From Anthoceros angustus (lineage: Eukaryota; Streptophyta; Anthocerotopsida; Anthocerotales; Anthocerotaceae), in the NCBI GenBank assembly GCA_010909165.1, contig VJWM01000186.1, forward strand, positions 310,001 through 374,000: DNA of 64,000 nucleotides, read 5' to 3'. Shown here in pieces: positions 44,591-56,544 of this stretch; the first letter of the stretch is position 1, and each line of letters starts with the position of its first letter. A program made the translations under genes and the position numbers. The notes under the pieces are model-generated. The model was not told the origin of the DNA, ran no database searches, and saw nothing but the letters and a program-made list of their open reading frames with translations.

Positions 44591-46439
44591 AGCAACTCGT
44601 TTAGGCACTTGCAGTGAGCAAGTCCTCCACCAAGCACTCAGACCCCCGACTTCCTCTCTACCCATGTTGGCTCACGGTGGCACGAAATTCCTCTGTAATG
44701 GCAAAGGACTCGATGTGGGCGCAAGACATGATACTTTACTTTGTGAAATCCTCCTCCTCTTATAGGAGGCCTTCCACATACAACCTCCCTTGGGTGACCC
44801 TCTGCAGTCACCTTTTCCAATATTCTATTATTTCCTACATTTAAGGCACGGCATCTAAGTCTCTTGTCGATCCTAGGTAAATTCTATTCTAGCAACTTCA
44901 CCTATGGCCACTCTTTAATGTTGCCAACCTACACCACCTATCCTTCCCATTCCCCAAAGCTCATTTATGGTCATTGACAATTCTCGGTCCTTATCTTGCT
45001 TTGGGGTGGCGGGTTCCCTTGTTGGTCTTCTCATCCCCTTTTTCTTTGGTCTTCCCTTTTTTTCTTTGGTCTTCCCGACCTCGACTCCCTCGACTTTTGG
45101 GGCAAGTACCTTCCACCCCGACTTTTGGGGCAAGTACCTTCCTGCCCCTTCCCACTCGGGGCGCCCGATTCCTCTTGCCATCCGGGCAATCGCGCCTTCG
45201 CGCACTCGAATGGCCCATCTTCTAGCCTCCGCGGCCGCGCTCCTTCAAAGGGCACCCTACGCGGTAGTCAGCGGACTACGGGGTAGGTGACTACCTACCA
45301 TGGTAGTCGGTCCCTATCTCCTTCCCTCTTCCTCATCGGTGATGGTCCACAGGGTTGAGATCCTTTTGCTCCTTTCCTGTTGTTTGATTTGTCCATACCT
45401 ATCATGGAGCATGTCTTCAAAGGTTCCTCCCCATTCTTGACCGATGTTGTCACCTCGCTAATTCCTCCGGGCCTTCTTTGCGTTGGTCTCCTCTCTTCTG
45501 GCTCCTCCCTTATCCAGGTGAGGGAATTTCTTACCCTCCCCTTCCTCGCCAGGTACCCGTCTTTGGTCTCCTCCGTGGCATTGCCCTCAACCACCTTATC
45601 ATCCTCCCGGTTGCTGGATCCCCGCCCTTCATCCTCAATCGGGCCTTGTGGCTGGCTCCCCTCGTCCTCGCCCTGGTACACCTTACCGTGTCAGCGGACT
45701 ACCGTGTGGCGACCTACCACGGTGATCTGGCGGACTACCGTGGTAGGGTGGTCACCCTCTGGTAGGTGACCCCTACCTTGCTCTGCGCCATCTCCTTCCT
45801 TTGGCGCCGAGGACTCATCCTCCTCTCCTTCACTTGTGGAACAAGTGACCTCCTTACTCCTGCACTTATGTTGGTAGGTTGAGCTCCTCTTTGTGATTTT
45901 TCATTCTCCTAGGGAGACAACCTCCTCCTTAACATCTCCTGTGGGGGCCAAAGTACTTGCCTCCCCTACCATCGCTCTCCCTCAATAGCACTTGCATCCA
46001 TTGCCTCCTTTGACCTCGGGTAGGTGCCTCCCCCCTGGTGGGCTGCCTCCCCTACCGTGGTAGGTTGCCTTCTTCCCTCCTGTTTCCTTATGGCACTATG
46101 GGCTCCTCTCGCCATTTCTTCTCCAAACTCCTCGGAGTCCATATCGCTTGTGACCTCATCAAAATCTAAGGCCCTGGCTTAATGCATGAGGGCCTCCCTA
46201 TCATCATCGTGTGGCCCAAGCATCCTCCTCTTCACAATTATTGTAGGCCTCCACACACACCGTGCCATCGCCCAATATTTTTGGCAATGGGTTTATACTC
46301 CAAACTACCACCATGCGCTTCATGAATTGGGGTTTCTTGGCCTTCAGAAACCCTTCACGGCATCCACACTTGGCTTCCTCCGGAACCAGCCTCATCCTTG
46401 CAGCTTGGCTCTTAGCAATCCCATGAGGAGAACAAACAC
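44591..46439. other. Unassigned sequence with recurrent palindromes
   Basis: No gene that I can support. Features seen are a 22 bp word (cgacttttggggcaagtacc) duplicated at about 45089 and 45119, and repeated ctacc(a/g)tggtag-type palindromes at 45291-45310, 45700-45750 and 46051-46064. A minus frame (45681-45295) is hydrophilic and unrecognised. Confidence 0.4.
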
Positions 46440-46709
46440 TGATGAAATATATTAGGTATAGGGCACTATTCACTAAGGCACCTTTACTTAATGATTATTA
46501 TATGCCTAGGGCACTAAGTAGTTTTCTTTAGGTGGTTATTTAGGTAGTTAGTTGTTATAACCACTTATGGTTATAACCACTTATAGTTACAACAACTTAT
46601 GGTTGTAACCACCGACTCTACCTACTATTTAAACACTCTTGTATTTTCTATCATGTAATGCAACTCTACAAGACTCTTTTGCAAGTGCGTTTGTGCGTGA
46701 TTCTCATCA
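46440..46709 (+). repeat. 5' LTR of copia element A2
   Basis: It starts TGATGAAATATATTAGG and ends ...gattctcatca, with canonical TG...CA ends, 270 bp. Same family as the A1 LTR at 12382-12648. The 3' partner begins at 60769 but is cut off after 51 bp. Confidence 0.85.
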
Positions 46710-46720
46710 TGGTATCGAGC
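46710..46720 (+). other. Primer-binding site of A2, one base short
   Basis: TGGTATCGAGC directly abuts the LTR. The plant copia consensus complementary to initiator methionine tRNA is TGGTATCAGAGC, so the A of CAG is missing. Confidence 0.85.
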
Positions 46721-46797
46721 TTGCTCTAGATGCTTGAGCACCTTGCTTGCCTCTTCTTTAGGCATGAATTCTTTTGTGCATTACTAATTTTGCAGCA

Positions 46798-48459
46798 TGG
46801 AATTTTGGCTTGGAGGCAACTTTACAATTATGCTCAACATCATATTTTTATGATGCACAAATTGTGCATCACTTTCTTGACTCCTTCTCATGGGGCAAGG
46901 AAGTAGGAGGAGATTGAAGGCTGCATCAAGGGAGAATGCATCAAATTATAATAATTCCGATAAATTTATAGATCCAATTGAAAGAGATTCTAAATTTATT
47001 AGCAATTTTATTGGTGCAATCCTTATAAAATCAGAGAATCAAGGAGAGTTGATTGAGGTGGCTAAGAGAGATTTACTTACTTGTTTTAGTTTATCACAAG
47101 TAGAATCTCTAGTTTTAGCACTCCAACACATTCCTAATCTACATCTTTGGTCCTGTTGTGATTAGTAGCAGATTCTCTGACCTCTCCTTAAATCTATCAA
47201 AATAGATTCGAACTTAGACATGATGTCATTAGTAGACAATTGTCTTTGGCTCATGCCTTCAATCATTTGGATGCATTGAAGACTTAGATACTAAAATGTC
47301 TAAAAGTTCCCTGAAATTCACATTTTACTGCAGTTTTTTTGATATGATTGGAGCATCGTCTGAAATCTCCTCCAAGAAGCCACGGCGTAGTCGTGGTCTT
47401 TAAACATCACCGCCATGGCTAGTCGGGAAGATGAGGGAGAGCAACTTGACAAGAAGTCAACATCAACAAGGACCCTATTGAGACCAAATCAATGGTTGTC
47501 AATAATTATGGAGACGACTTCAAAGAAAAGGATGATTCAATGGCAAGGACTACGACGTCTGGCGCCTGCGAATGAGGGGAGTATTGCGTAACCGTGACCT
47601 ATGGGATATTGTCAGCGGAGCCTTAGAGCGCCAAGATGTAGGTCTTGACGCACAGGATGCGAAGGATGAGAGAGCCAGGATATGATTATCGATGGTCTCT
47701 CTCTCCATATGGTACGGCAAATGGCGGGGATCCTCCAAGGAAATGTGGGATCACCTCGCACAATTATACTCCTCCAAGGATGTTATGAGTCTGATGACTG
47801 CTACTCGTAACTTCCACAACCTTAAGATGAGGGAATCTGACACCATTGAACACCATATTAGTGCTTTTCGAATGGCAAGATCCCAACTTGAAGCTGCTTC
47901 CAACTCCAAGCTCTCCGAGTTAACATGCTTTGTTGCATTATTATCCTCTCTTCCATCCTCCTATAGATCATTTGTGACAACTCAAAATGCTGTATTGAGA
48001 ACAGCCCAGAAAAATATGGACAAGCATGATACCTTGGACATAAGTATAAATGAGTTGATCGGAGCATTGATACAGGAGGAGTCCAGTCGACGTCAAGACT
48101 CACGAACTAGCCGGCAGCAAGTGATGTACACAGGAAGAGGCAGAGGAAGTGGTCGCGGTCGAGGCCGCGCAAACGGACCTCCTTCCACTAAGCCTGCCAC
48201 TTCATCCAGCTTCTACAGTGGAGCTTCTCCGTCTTCTTCTACACCTGCAAGAGGTAATAAGAAGACTGGAATTATTTGCAATTGGTGCAGAATCCCAAAT
48301 CACATGGAGAAGGACTGCAGAAGGAAGAAAAATGGTGAGCCTAGGAAAGAGGCCTCACCTGGCGCACATGTTGCTGTGAAGAAACCATCCTCTTCAACTC
48401 CTTCTGCCCTTACAGTATGCGGCATCCTCCGGGCCTACAAATCAATTCTGGTACCTTGA
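46798..48459 (+). CDS. Copia A2 gag
   Basis: An N-terminal part reads in the frame 46890-47165 and is interrupted. The main open frame is 47692-48459 (255 residues). It carries the UBN2 gag core (WDHLAQLYSSKDVMSLM, NFHNLKMRESDTIEHHISAF, LLSSLPSSYRSFV), an Arg/Gly-rich stretch (GRGRGSGRGRGRANG) and a CCHC zinc knuckle (CNWCRIPNHMEKDC). The segment 47340-47690 between them is frame-broken. The knuckle binds element RNA during particle assembly. A frameshift at about 48418 separates gag from protease, which in copia elements is normally the same frame. Confidence 0.85.
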
Positions 48460-48870
48460 TAGTGGAGCTACCTCACACATCTGTCATGACAAAGACTCCT
48501 TTGAGTCATATTCCCCAACCACAGGACACCAGACTGTCCTCTTGGGTGATGATCACAACCTCCCAATAGCTGGTGCAGGTTCAGTTGTCCTCAGATGTTC
48601 CACAGGTCAGACTCTTCACTTACGTCATGTTCTCCATGTACCAGCCATGTGTAAAAATCTAGTCTCTGCCGCTAGTTTATGTCATGCACATACTATGCAA
48701 GTCACACTTTATGCAGATAGTTGTCTTATTTCATACACCTCCAATAAGTCACATGCCATCTGCATAGGCATACTAGAAGATGGGCTATACAAACTTTCAG
48801 CTCAAGTGGGTCCCACACATTCCATCAATGTCGTCCCCAATTCGCACCACCCAGCCATACCATGTTGTGG
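48424..48870 (+). CDS. Copia A2 protease
   Basis: The frame carries FWYLDSGATSHIC with the catalytic Asp-Ser-Gly at 48458-48466. VLLGDDHNLPIAG and LHLRHVLHVPAMCKNLVS follow, the standard copia protease-like layout, then the GAG-pre-integrase start GILEDGLYKLSAQ. A frameshift near 48850 leads into the integrase frame. Confidence 0.85.
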
Positions 48871-49611
48871 CATTGTCGTCTCGGTCATCCTAATAGCCAA
48901 AAATTAGTACAAATGTCTAAGGCAGGAAATCTATACCGCACACCCTGCCTTTCTCAAATTCAACACCTTCCATGGTGTGAGACTTGTGTCATTACCAAAA
49001 GACATCAAGCCCCTTTCCAGAACATCTCTCCACAGAGGGCGACATCTCCTCTAGAGCTTGTTCATACAGACATTTGTGGCCCTATCTCTACACCTTCCTT
49101 CAGTGGTAGCAGATATTTTTTGACCTTCATCGACGACTACTCCCGCTTTACACTCACCTATATCCTTAATCACAAGGGTGATACTTATCATTTCTTCAAG
49201 GACTATATGGCCTGGGCGGAGAGATTGACAGAGAAGAAACTCAAGACCTTACGTTCCGACAATGGTGGCGAGTTTACTTCTAAACAGTTTGAGGACTTTT
49301 GCCGAGCTCAAGGTATAGCTCAACAACTCACTGTTGTATACACTCCTCAACAAAATGGCGTAGCTGAAAATAAAAATCTGCGCCTTCAAGAGATCACTGG
49401 CTGCTTGTTAACCCAAGCAAATTTACCCAAAGTATATTGGGCTGAGGCACTCCTCACAGCCACATATCTCATGAATCGACTGCCCACTTATGCAGTCAAA
49501 GGTATGACACCTTACGAAGCCTTTATAGGCAAAAAGCCCTCTATTGATCATCTCGCATTTTTGGATCTCCGGCATATGTTTTTATCCCTAAAGCATTGCG
49601 TAAGAAGTTAG
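48862..49611 (+). CDS. Copia A2 integrase
   Basis: An open frame of 249 residues. The N-terminal zinc-binding part is H4-x4-H9 (WHCRLGHPN) with C39-x2-C42 (WCETC). The catalytic triad is complete: Asp70 (VHTDICGP), Asp133 (RSDNGGEF) and Glu169 (QNGVAENKN), giving D-x62-D-x35-E. LMNRLPTYAVKGMTPYEAF and KKPSIDHL follow. A frameshift near 49560-49600 separates it from FIGYTEGIKGYKLFD in the next frame. In a live element it would insert the cDNA into the nuclear genome. Confidence 0.9.
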   Translation: MLWHCRLGHPNSQKLVQMSKAGNLYRTPCLSQIQHLPWCETCVITKRHQAPFQNISPQRATSPLELVHTDICGPISTPSFSGSRYFLTFIDDYSRFTLTYILNHKGDTYHFFKDYMAWAERLTEKKLKTLRSDNGGEFTSKQFEDFCRAQGIAQQLTVVYTPQQNGVAENKNLRLQEITGCLLTQANLPKVYWAEALLTATYLMNRLPTYAVKGMTPYEAFIGKKPSIDHLAFLDLRHMFLSLKHCVRS

Positions 49612-50127
49612 ATCCGAAGGCGGCCAGATATACTTTTATTGGTTATACGGAAGGAATCAAGGGCTATAAATTATTTGATCCCTCCACCAAAAAGCTTCTT
49701 TATGCTCGCGTCACTTTTCATGAACATTCCCTATTTTCTCCTTCGATTGGGAGATCTAATGCCTCCCATCCTTCATCTCGATGCAGCCCTGAATGTTCTT
49801 CTTTTGATACTAGTGACTACATTATGGACTTCCCTGTTCACGCTCTCCGTGTCCCTTCCGATGGACCTATTATGCGGGAGGAGGAGGAGTTAGCCCTTCT
49901 TACGTCCCGACTCACCTTCATTAGATCGAGGAACCTCAACATTTTGAGGATATTCACGATGATCCGGACGAACTGGCGTGACCACAGTATTTAGTTGAGG
50001 ACCCTCATCAGGAATCAACCCTTCTTGAAGACGTAGAAGACGAGCAACCTGCACAAATGTACAATCTCAGAACCAGACCAACCATCCCTGGTCCTGCAGG
50101 TTGGAAGGAGCCTCCTTTGGGATACCT
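49596..50127 (+). pseudogene. Copia A2 integrase tail and linker, split by copia B
   Basis: This continues KAARYTFIGYTEGIKGYKLFD, then an acidic/variable linker with frame breaks, then NLRTRPTIPGPAGWKEPPLGYL. It ends at the insertion site of copia B (TACCT, 50123-50127). The next residues resume after the second 3' LTR of B at 57620. Confidence 0.85.
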
Positions 50128-50384
50128 TAATGGAATATAGCTTATTTGAACAAAATGTGTTAAAACATAATAGTGATTTAAGTCACAATTAGAATTAGGT
50201 TTAGTTTTATTATTAGTTAATTAATAACCGTCAATAACCGTCAATAACCGTTTTTTGTATAAGACACCTTTTTCGTGCATTAGTTGAATATCTTACAATC
50301 CCAACTTGCTCTTGTCTCCCTTGCTTTCATCTTGCACGATCATCACGCATTGCACACATGCGATCCTAGGCCACAAATTCTTTA
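50128..50384 (+). repeat. 5' LTR of copia B
   Basis: 257 bp, matching the 3' LTRs at 55933-56191 and 57360-57619. The shared ends are TAATGG... and ...TTTA, so the termini are TA...TA rather than TG...CA. Tandem cgtcaataac words occur at 50227-50250. Confidence 0.85.
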
Positions 50385-50396
50385 TGGTATCGAGCC
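50385..50396 (+). other. Primer-binding site of copia B, one base short
   Basis: TGGTATCGAGCC directly follows the LTR. Relative to TGGTATCAGAGCC the A of CAG is missing, the same change as in the unrelated element A2. Confidence 0.85.
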
Positions 50397-50605
50397 AATA
50401 TGCTCTGTTGATGTGATTGTTTTCTTTTTAAAAGGAAGGAAAATGCTTTAGTCCTTGCTTATCACAATGCCGTGTTGCAGGAACGTGTTTTTGTTTTTGT
50501 GGATTAGTCTTGAGTAGGCAGCAGGAACGCAATTACAAGATGTTTTTCATGTTGGGGATATTAGCCCTATGTAGGCTGCATGAATGTGGCTGCAGGCTGT
50601 AGATC

Positions 50606-50775
50606 CAAGAACGCAAACAAGCACACCTCTAAGCAAGCAAGGAAGCAGCAATCAGCATGCAGCAGCAAGAACGCAAACAAGCACACCTCTAAGCAAGCAA
50701 GCAAGCAGCAATTAGCATGCAGCAGCAAGAACGCAAACTAGCACACCTCTAAGCAAGCAAGCAAGCAGCAATCAA
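50606..50775 (+). repeat. 60 bp tandem repeat, about 3 copies, in the copia B leader
   Basis: The word acgcaaac(a/t)agcacacctc recurs at 50612, 50672 and 50732, exact period 60. Each unit also has aagcaagcaagcagcaat. It is CAG-rich and well preserved. It lies between primer-binding site and gag. Confidence 0.88.
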
Positions 50776-51327
50776 TGATCAAACAATGATCAAACAACCA
50801 ACATTTCTGATCTGCGGCTGCTCGGCTCATGTTGGGGTTATGTGCATATGCTTTGTCGGCGGTGTATGAGGCAATCGTGAGGCTGCGTGCGTGCTTGCGC
50901 CGCTGCGCCTCGAGCAATCCGGGCAAATGGGGCGAGTGCAATCGGCAGCAGCGGCACGGTGGCGGCATGGCGAAATCTGCAAGCCAAAGGAACCGGTCGA
51001 GGCGGAGGGGCTCGGTGATTGGCCCGGCTAGTCTCACAACACGCTGGCGAGGAGCCATAGCGGGCGGCAGAGGAGGAGGAGCCTCTCATGCGGAGGATCG
51101 GCGACATCCCGCGTCCTGCAGAGGAATCCTATGACCCATCGCCTCGCGTCGCGGTGGAGAAGGAAGACGGAGCATAAAACGGCATCTTTTGGCATCTTTC
51201 GAGATTCTATGCTAATAAGCGGCTTCTCGGAAATCTATAAAGGCCAGAATATCTTGTTTTTAATTTTGTTTTTTTTTTCTGTGGAGAGAGTCTTGCTAGG
51301 AAGCCTCATAATTCACCAGACCCTTAA

Positions 51328-51363
51328 AATTAATTAATTAATTAATCAATTAATTAATTAAAA
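51328..51363. repeat. TTAA-rich palindromic tract
   Basis: Repeated taat(t)aat words (aattaattaattaatcaatt) form a self-complementary AT tract in the copia B leader. Confidence 0.7.
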
Positions 51364-51508
51364 AGGGGCTATTAAATATGTTTTTTTTTAGGCATTAGAC
51401 GCATGCATTTTGTGAGTATTAGTTTTTGCTACAATACCAATCTAGCTGCCTAGATTGTCGTAGACGTACTTTGCCCTGGTTCTAACCATTTTATGGTGTA
51501 GTTTTTAT

Positions 51509-52560
51509 GCTTTCGACCCGTGATGGCGGTGATGGTAGTCAAGCATCAAATACTTTGTTTGGAAGTTTATTTGATACTCCGAGGCGAGCTCATGTAGTAG
51601 AGTATTCCATATGGGATTTTTCTCCTCAAGTACAATCTAGATTAAATATAATGGCGGCACCTTCTCATTCCCTCTTGTTCCCCTAACTCCTCTTAGGATA
51701 GAATTTAAGGATAAGGATAGATTTAATGGGTCCGATTACACCATATGGGCAATGAGAGTGTCAGATTTTAGAAGAAAGCGAATTGATGGGGTTGTAGATG
51801 GTCGAACTGCTCGCTCCAGAGGGGCCACGATGTCGTTTTGGATTGGCAACGAAAGAAGACGTGCAAGAACTATTATTATTTCCGCTCTAGATCGGAACAT
51901 GATGACACACACTTTGGGTGCGCCACTTCGATGTGTGGAATAACTTTAAGATGATTTATAAGGACGAGCTCGGCTTCCCTTGTTCAAGCATTCGGATTTT
52001 TCAGCCTCCGCATGAAAGATAACGAGCCCGTGGAGTCTTATATTAACGGTTTCGCACTTGTCGTGCTAACCTTTCATATTGTGGAATGATTTGATGAAGT
52101 TCAGCCGCCACCTACTTGCAACCCTACCAAGCATATCAATCTTTTGTAAGCGCCGCAGTGCCATTATCGAGCGGCAGTCAATCAGCGATTGCAGTGCAAC
52201 TCGCTATTACACTTGAGGTGTTTGGAGCTCTTCTAGCGGAGGAGAGGACTCGTGGCCTTAATAAGATGAAGGCCAGCTCAAGTGGTCAATCAAACTCGAG
52301 AATTTTGTTCACTTCTCGGCGAGGGGCTTTCGAGGGCGTGGGCGTGGCTTCCCCAATCAGAATTTTCAGCGTTCCACATATAATCCTAATTTTCTGCAGC
52401 AGCACCAAAGCAGAAATATGACTTGCCATTGGTGCAAGATACCCGGCCATATTGAGAAGAATTGCCGGAAGAAAAGGGCTGGTGAGCCTTGTCGAAATGT
52501 AAGTCTTCCTGAATCAAACCTCACAACCACAAAGGCTAAGTCTTCCACAATCTTAGTTGT
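51509..52560 (+). pseudogene. Copia B gag (degraded)
   Basis: The N-terminus may start at ATG 51509 (MLSTRDGGDGSQ). The DUF4219-like RIEFKDKDRFNGSDYTIWAM is at about 51700-51755. A UBN2-like piece (SLRMKDNEPVESYING) is at about 52000-52050. The zinc knuckle TCHWCKIPGHIEKNC is at 52420-52465. Several frame breaks occur, mostly in the CAG/CTG-poor stretches between. Confidence 0.75.
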
Positions 52561-52589
52561 TTTGTCTTTCATTCATTCTCAAGTAGAAA

Positions 52590-53110
52590 CTTGGTTTTAG
52601 ATTCGGAGCTACCATCATATTTGTTTTGTGACACTCATTTAAAACTTTCTCACCCACATATGATGCCAATCGGTTTGTGCTTTTGGGTGATGATAGTGGG
52701 CTTTCCATCAAGGGCTCGGGCTCGTGGTCATACAACTCCCGGATGAGTCTTCACTCACACTTTCGGTGTTTTATTTGTTCCTTCTATGACCAAAAATTTG
52801 ATGTCGGTGCTTAAGTTGTCACAAGAACACTCTTGCCGAGTCTGCTTGATCAAACTGCTGTGTAACGCATGTTCCATCAAGCCATGACCTTTTCAGGCAC
52901 CCCTTTTCATGATTTGTATTTATTAGATGTCAAATCCATAGTGCAACCTCAACCCACTCGATCATGTGCCATTCAAACAAGCTTCAATGCACCTTTGGCA
53001 TTGTCGTCTTGCCCACGTAAATTTCAGCGTCTAGCATCTCTTACGAAGGGTGATAGCTTTAGAGATCCACTTACCTATGTCCCTTCCGTCACCCTTTTGT
53101 GACTCTGTCG
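52590..53110 (+). pseudogene. Copia B protease and GAG-pre-integrase (degraded)
   Basis: tggttttagattcggagctac (about 52593-52613) corresponds to the protease W-V-L-D-S-G-A-T motif with the frame shifted nearby. gttttgggtgatgatag corresponds to VLLGDD. A GAG-pre-integrase remnant with the zinc-binding His region lies at about 52990-53060. Confidence 0.65.
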
Positions 53111-54020
53111 ACAGTAAAGCATTTCTAAGCCATATACGGATCTCCACTCAACAAGGGCCTCGCCTTTTGGATACTATTCATAGTGATATTTGTGGCCCTA
53201 TGTCCACCAGCTCATTTGGAGGAGCTGCTTATTTTATTACATTCATAGATGAATGGAGCCGCTATTGTATTGTTTATGTGTTAAGAAATAAAAGCGAGGC
53301 TTTTATGTGTTTTCAAACCTATGTGCGGTTGGCATCCCGCAACAGTCACAAGGTTAAAATTTTCTGTGATGACAATGGCGAATACATCGCAATGCTTTTG
53401 AATTTTGCTCTTTGGAAGGGATACAACACCACTCAGTCAGTACTCTCGCCGAACTCCTTTCTTTGAGAGGAAAACCGGACACGCAAGAGGCTACTTTGGC
53501 CTCTCTTACTTTTGCCAGCCTCTCGTGGATATTGAGGCATTGATGGCTGCAAATTATGTTCTCAACCGACGCCTACTAAGGAGCTTGGATTGACAACTCC
53601 TTATGAGAGATGGACTAGAAAGAAGCCCCGTATAGGGCATCTACGCATTTTTTGATCACCTGCTTATGCTTATGTCCCTACAGCTATTCGTCATAAGTTG
53701 GATTTGAAGGCAGTCCGTAGAATTTTTGTGGGTTACTCCGATGATGTGAAGGGTTACAAGTTGTTTGATCCGATTACACGCCAGGTGACCATTTCCCGCA
53801 GTGTGGTTTTTAACGAAGATATTTTGCTTCGTCAACATGCTGCTCAACTCCCTCCTGGCGCAACTATGCCTCCATCTATATCTGGTGTTTCGGACCCACC
53901 TTCTGACTCTTTTGCGTTTGATGATTCTTGTGTTACTATTTTTGAGGATGACTCCTCTTTGGCTTCAGAGGGGGCTGCTCCTATTACCCCGCTCCAACGG
54001 TTGTAGTTGATGATGTTCAC
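53111..54020 (+). pseudogene. Copia B integrase and linker
   Basis: The frame 53050-53466 contains the first catalytic Asp (IHSDICGPMS), FITFIDEWSRYCIVYVL and the second Asp (FCDDNGEYI, altered from the usual SDNGGE). The Glu region is broken (53440-53520). The C-terminal FVGYSDDVKGYKLFDPITR and a Pro/Asp-rich linker are open at 53698-54006. Confidence 0.8.
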
Positions 54021-54089
54021 CCGCACATCCAGGTGGCTAATGACACTTGTGCTTGATCCGGCCAGATGGCGTTAATGAAGCCAATGAAG

Positions 54090-55100
54090 AGCCTCCTCAA
54101 GTACTACGCGTTCCACTGACACCGTCCTCCAAGGTCGAGTGGAAAGAGCCTCCATATGTCGCAGTATTCTTTGTAGAGGAATCCTTTTCCACCTCCTTAT
54201 GTTTTTAGTGTTGTAGAATCATTAGGTGAACCGCCACCTATAGAGAAGCAATTGAAGGGCCTGAAGCTTCCTTTTGGCAAAAGGCTATTGAGTCGAATAT
54301 CAATCTCTCATTTCTAACAAAACTTGGGTTCTCGTTGATCTCCCTCCGGTCGCAAACCGCTTGCTTGTAAGTGGGTCTTCAAGAAGAAACTTAATCGATG
54401 GTAGTGTTGGTAGGTATAAGGCTCGCCTCGTGGCAAAGGGTTATAGTCAAGTAGCGGGACTAGACTACAATGAAACATTTGCCCAGTTGTTAAGTCTACT
54501 TCCATAAGAATACTCTTGGCCCTTGCTGCTCACTACAATCTCCTCGTACATCGCTTAGACGTAAAAGCGCTTTTCTTAATGGCACCTTAGATGAGGTCAT
54601 CTACATGGCCCAACCGGAAGGTTTTATTATAGACCCTAATAAAGTGTGTCACTTTTAAAACACTTTATGGTCTTAAACGATCCTCCGTGCATGGAATGAA
54701 GTGTTTCATGCATTGCTCATAGAATTGGGTTTCACATGTTTGACGATAGCGATATATATATTTTATGGGATGGAAATGATTTTATCATTTTAACTGTTTA
54801 TGTGGATGACAATATTTTATTTAGCACGTCACCAACTCTTATGGCAAGAATAAAAGCAGTTCTTTTGGCAAGATTTGATATGACTGATTTGGGGCAGTTA
54901 TCATTTTCTCTTGGTGTTCAATTTCATTTTAGCACCCGTGATAATACTATTGATATTCATCAAGAGCATTTTGTACATCAACTACTTAAGAGATTCAAGA
55001 TGGAGGATGCACGACCAGTCAGCACACCTATGTCTATAGGTGAAAAGCTATCTAAGGAACAATGCCCAACAACAAGAAGAAAAGGTTGAGATGGCACTCA
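54090..55100 (+). pseudogene. Copia B reverse transcriptase
   Basis: Early RT blocks (LACKWVFKKK, YKARLVAKGYSQ, ALAAHYNLLVHRLDVK in successive frames, about 54355-54570) are frame-broken. The frame 54736-55089 is open and holds the catalytic YVDD in LTVYVDDNILF, then FDMTDLGQLSFSLGVQF and STPMSIGEKLS. RNase H follows. Confidence 0.82.
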
Positions 55101-55108
55101 AGCCTTAT

Positions 55109-56536
55109 CGACAAGTTGGTTGTTTAATTTATCTATCGTTGGACTAGATTAGACATTACACGCGATTAGTAATGTTAGTCAATTTTAGAGAACCGGCTTG
55201 CCACATTGGGCTGCGTGAAGAGGATTTTAGGTACCTCAAAGGAACAACGCAAAGGTTTACGTTTTCTAAGCAATCGGATGGTTTGCGCTTATGTCCTTTT
55301 GTGATGCGATTGGGCTGGAGACCCGGACACTAGGCGTAGTGTAGCAGCCCTCTTGCGTTTTAGGTGGATCGTTATTTCTTGGTCTAGTAAAAGCTCACCA
55401 CTATTTGTCTCTCCTCTACAGGCGAATATGGTGCTATGACACAAAGCTAGAGAGGTTATTTGGATTCGATCTTTCTTATGTGGACTTAAGCGCTTCATGA
55501 AGGACCAACTCGGCTTGGTGCGACAATCGATCGACCATTGCTTTATCGAAGAATCCGGTTTTCATGCTAGGAGCAAGCATATTGAGATTGCTCATCATTT
55601 TATAAGACAAGCAGCGTAAAGAGGTAAAAGTGGACTATGTTGATACTTGAGAATGTGGCTGATCTTTTGACCAAAGCTTTGCCAAAGCTAGTACATGAGA
55701 AGCATACTTTGGCGGTGGGCTACAAACTATACTGCAGTGAACAAAGCGAGACTCATTAGGTTGATTCTCACCTTTATTTGGCTTGGTGATTGGATGAAGC
55801 CTTATTGTTTATTTCACACTTGTCAAAACTCTTTTCCTGTTTATACAAGCGTGGGAGTACACTTCTAGTGAAGTTCATCTTCAAGATATTTTCAAGCTTA
55901 TTAATTAACTCCTAATTGCAACTAAGTGGGAGTAATGGAATATAGCTTATTTGAACAAAATGTGTTAAAACATAATAGTGATTTAAGTCACAATTAGAAT
56001 TAGGTTTAGTTTTATTATTAGTTAATTAATAACCGTCAATAATCAATAACAATAATCAATAACGCTTTTTGTATAAGACACCTTTTCGTGCATTAGTTGA
56101 ATATCTTACAATCCCAACTCTGTCTCCTTGCTTTCTTCTTGCACGATCATCACGCATTGCACACATGCGATCCTAGGCCACAAATTCTTTATACCTAGCT
56201 ACTCAAGCCGTATATCGTGCAACTATTGACCCAAGAACCCACTACTCTCAAACAAGCCTTCTCATCCACGAAAAGGACTTATGGAAGGCGTGATGGTCGA
56301 ATATGACTCCTTGATCAAGAATTCTACATGGAATCGTCAAACCCCTAAGGGAGGAAGATAGTGACAAGCAAATGGGTATTTAAAATCAAGAGAAAAGGAG
56401 ATGGTTCCATTGAAAGATATAAGGCACGTCTAGTAGCCATAGGCTTTACACAAATTCACGGCCTAGACTACGTACCTTGGGCCACTTATGCCCCAGCCAA
56501 ATTTGCTAGCCTCGAATGATATTTGCCTTATCGATG
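55109..56536 (+). repeat. 1.43 kb duplication, first copy (RNase H, 3' LTR of B, A2 RT start)
   Basis: It begins at ggttgtttaatttatc (55118) and ends in A2 RT at 56536, where the same sequence restarts. It contains copia B RNase H (55109-55750), a polypurine tract (aactaagtgggag), a complete 3' LTR (55933-56191) and the first part of A2 RT (56192-56536). It is CAG/CTG-poor: accctggc becomes accggc, gctgcagtgaag becomes gctgcgtgaag and cgcgcagcttag becomes cgcgattag. Confidence 0.88.
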
Positions 56537-56544
56537 TCGTGGTT

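Noticed and set aside
45295-45681. 128-residue hydrophilic minus frame
   Set aside because: Flanked by palindromic repeats, no motif, no second copy to test conservation.
50606-50775. CRISPR-like array
   Set aside because: The 60 bp units are contiguous without unique spacers and lie in the leader of a plant copia element.
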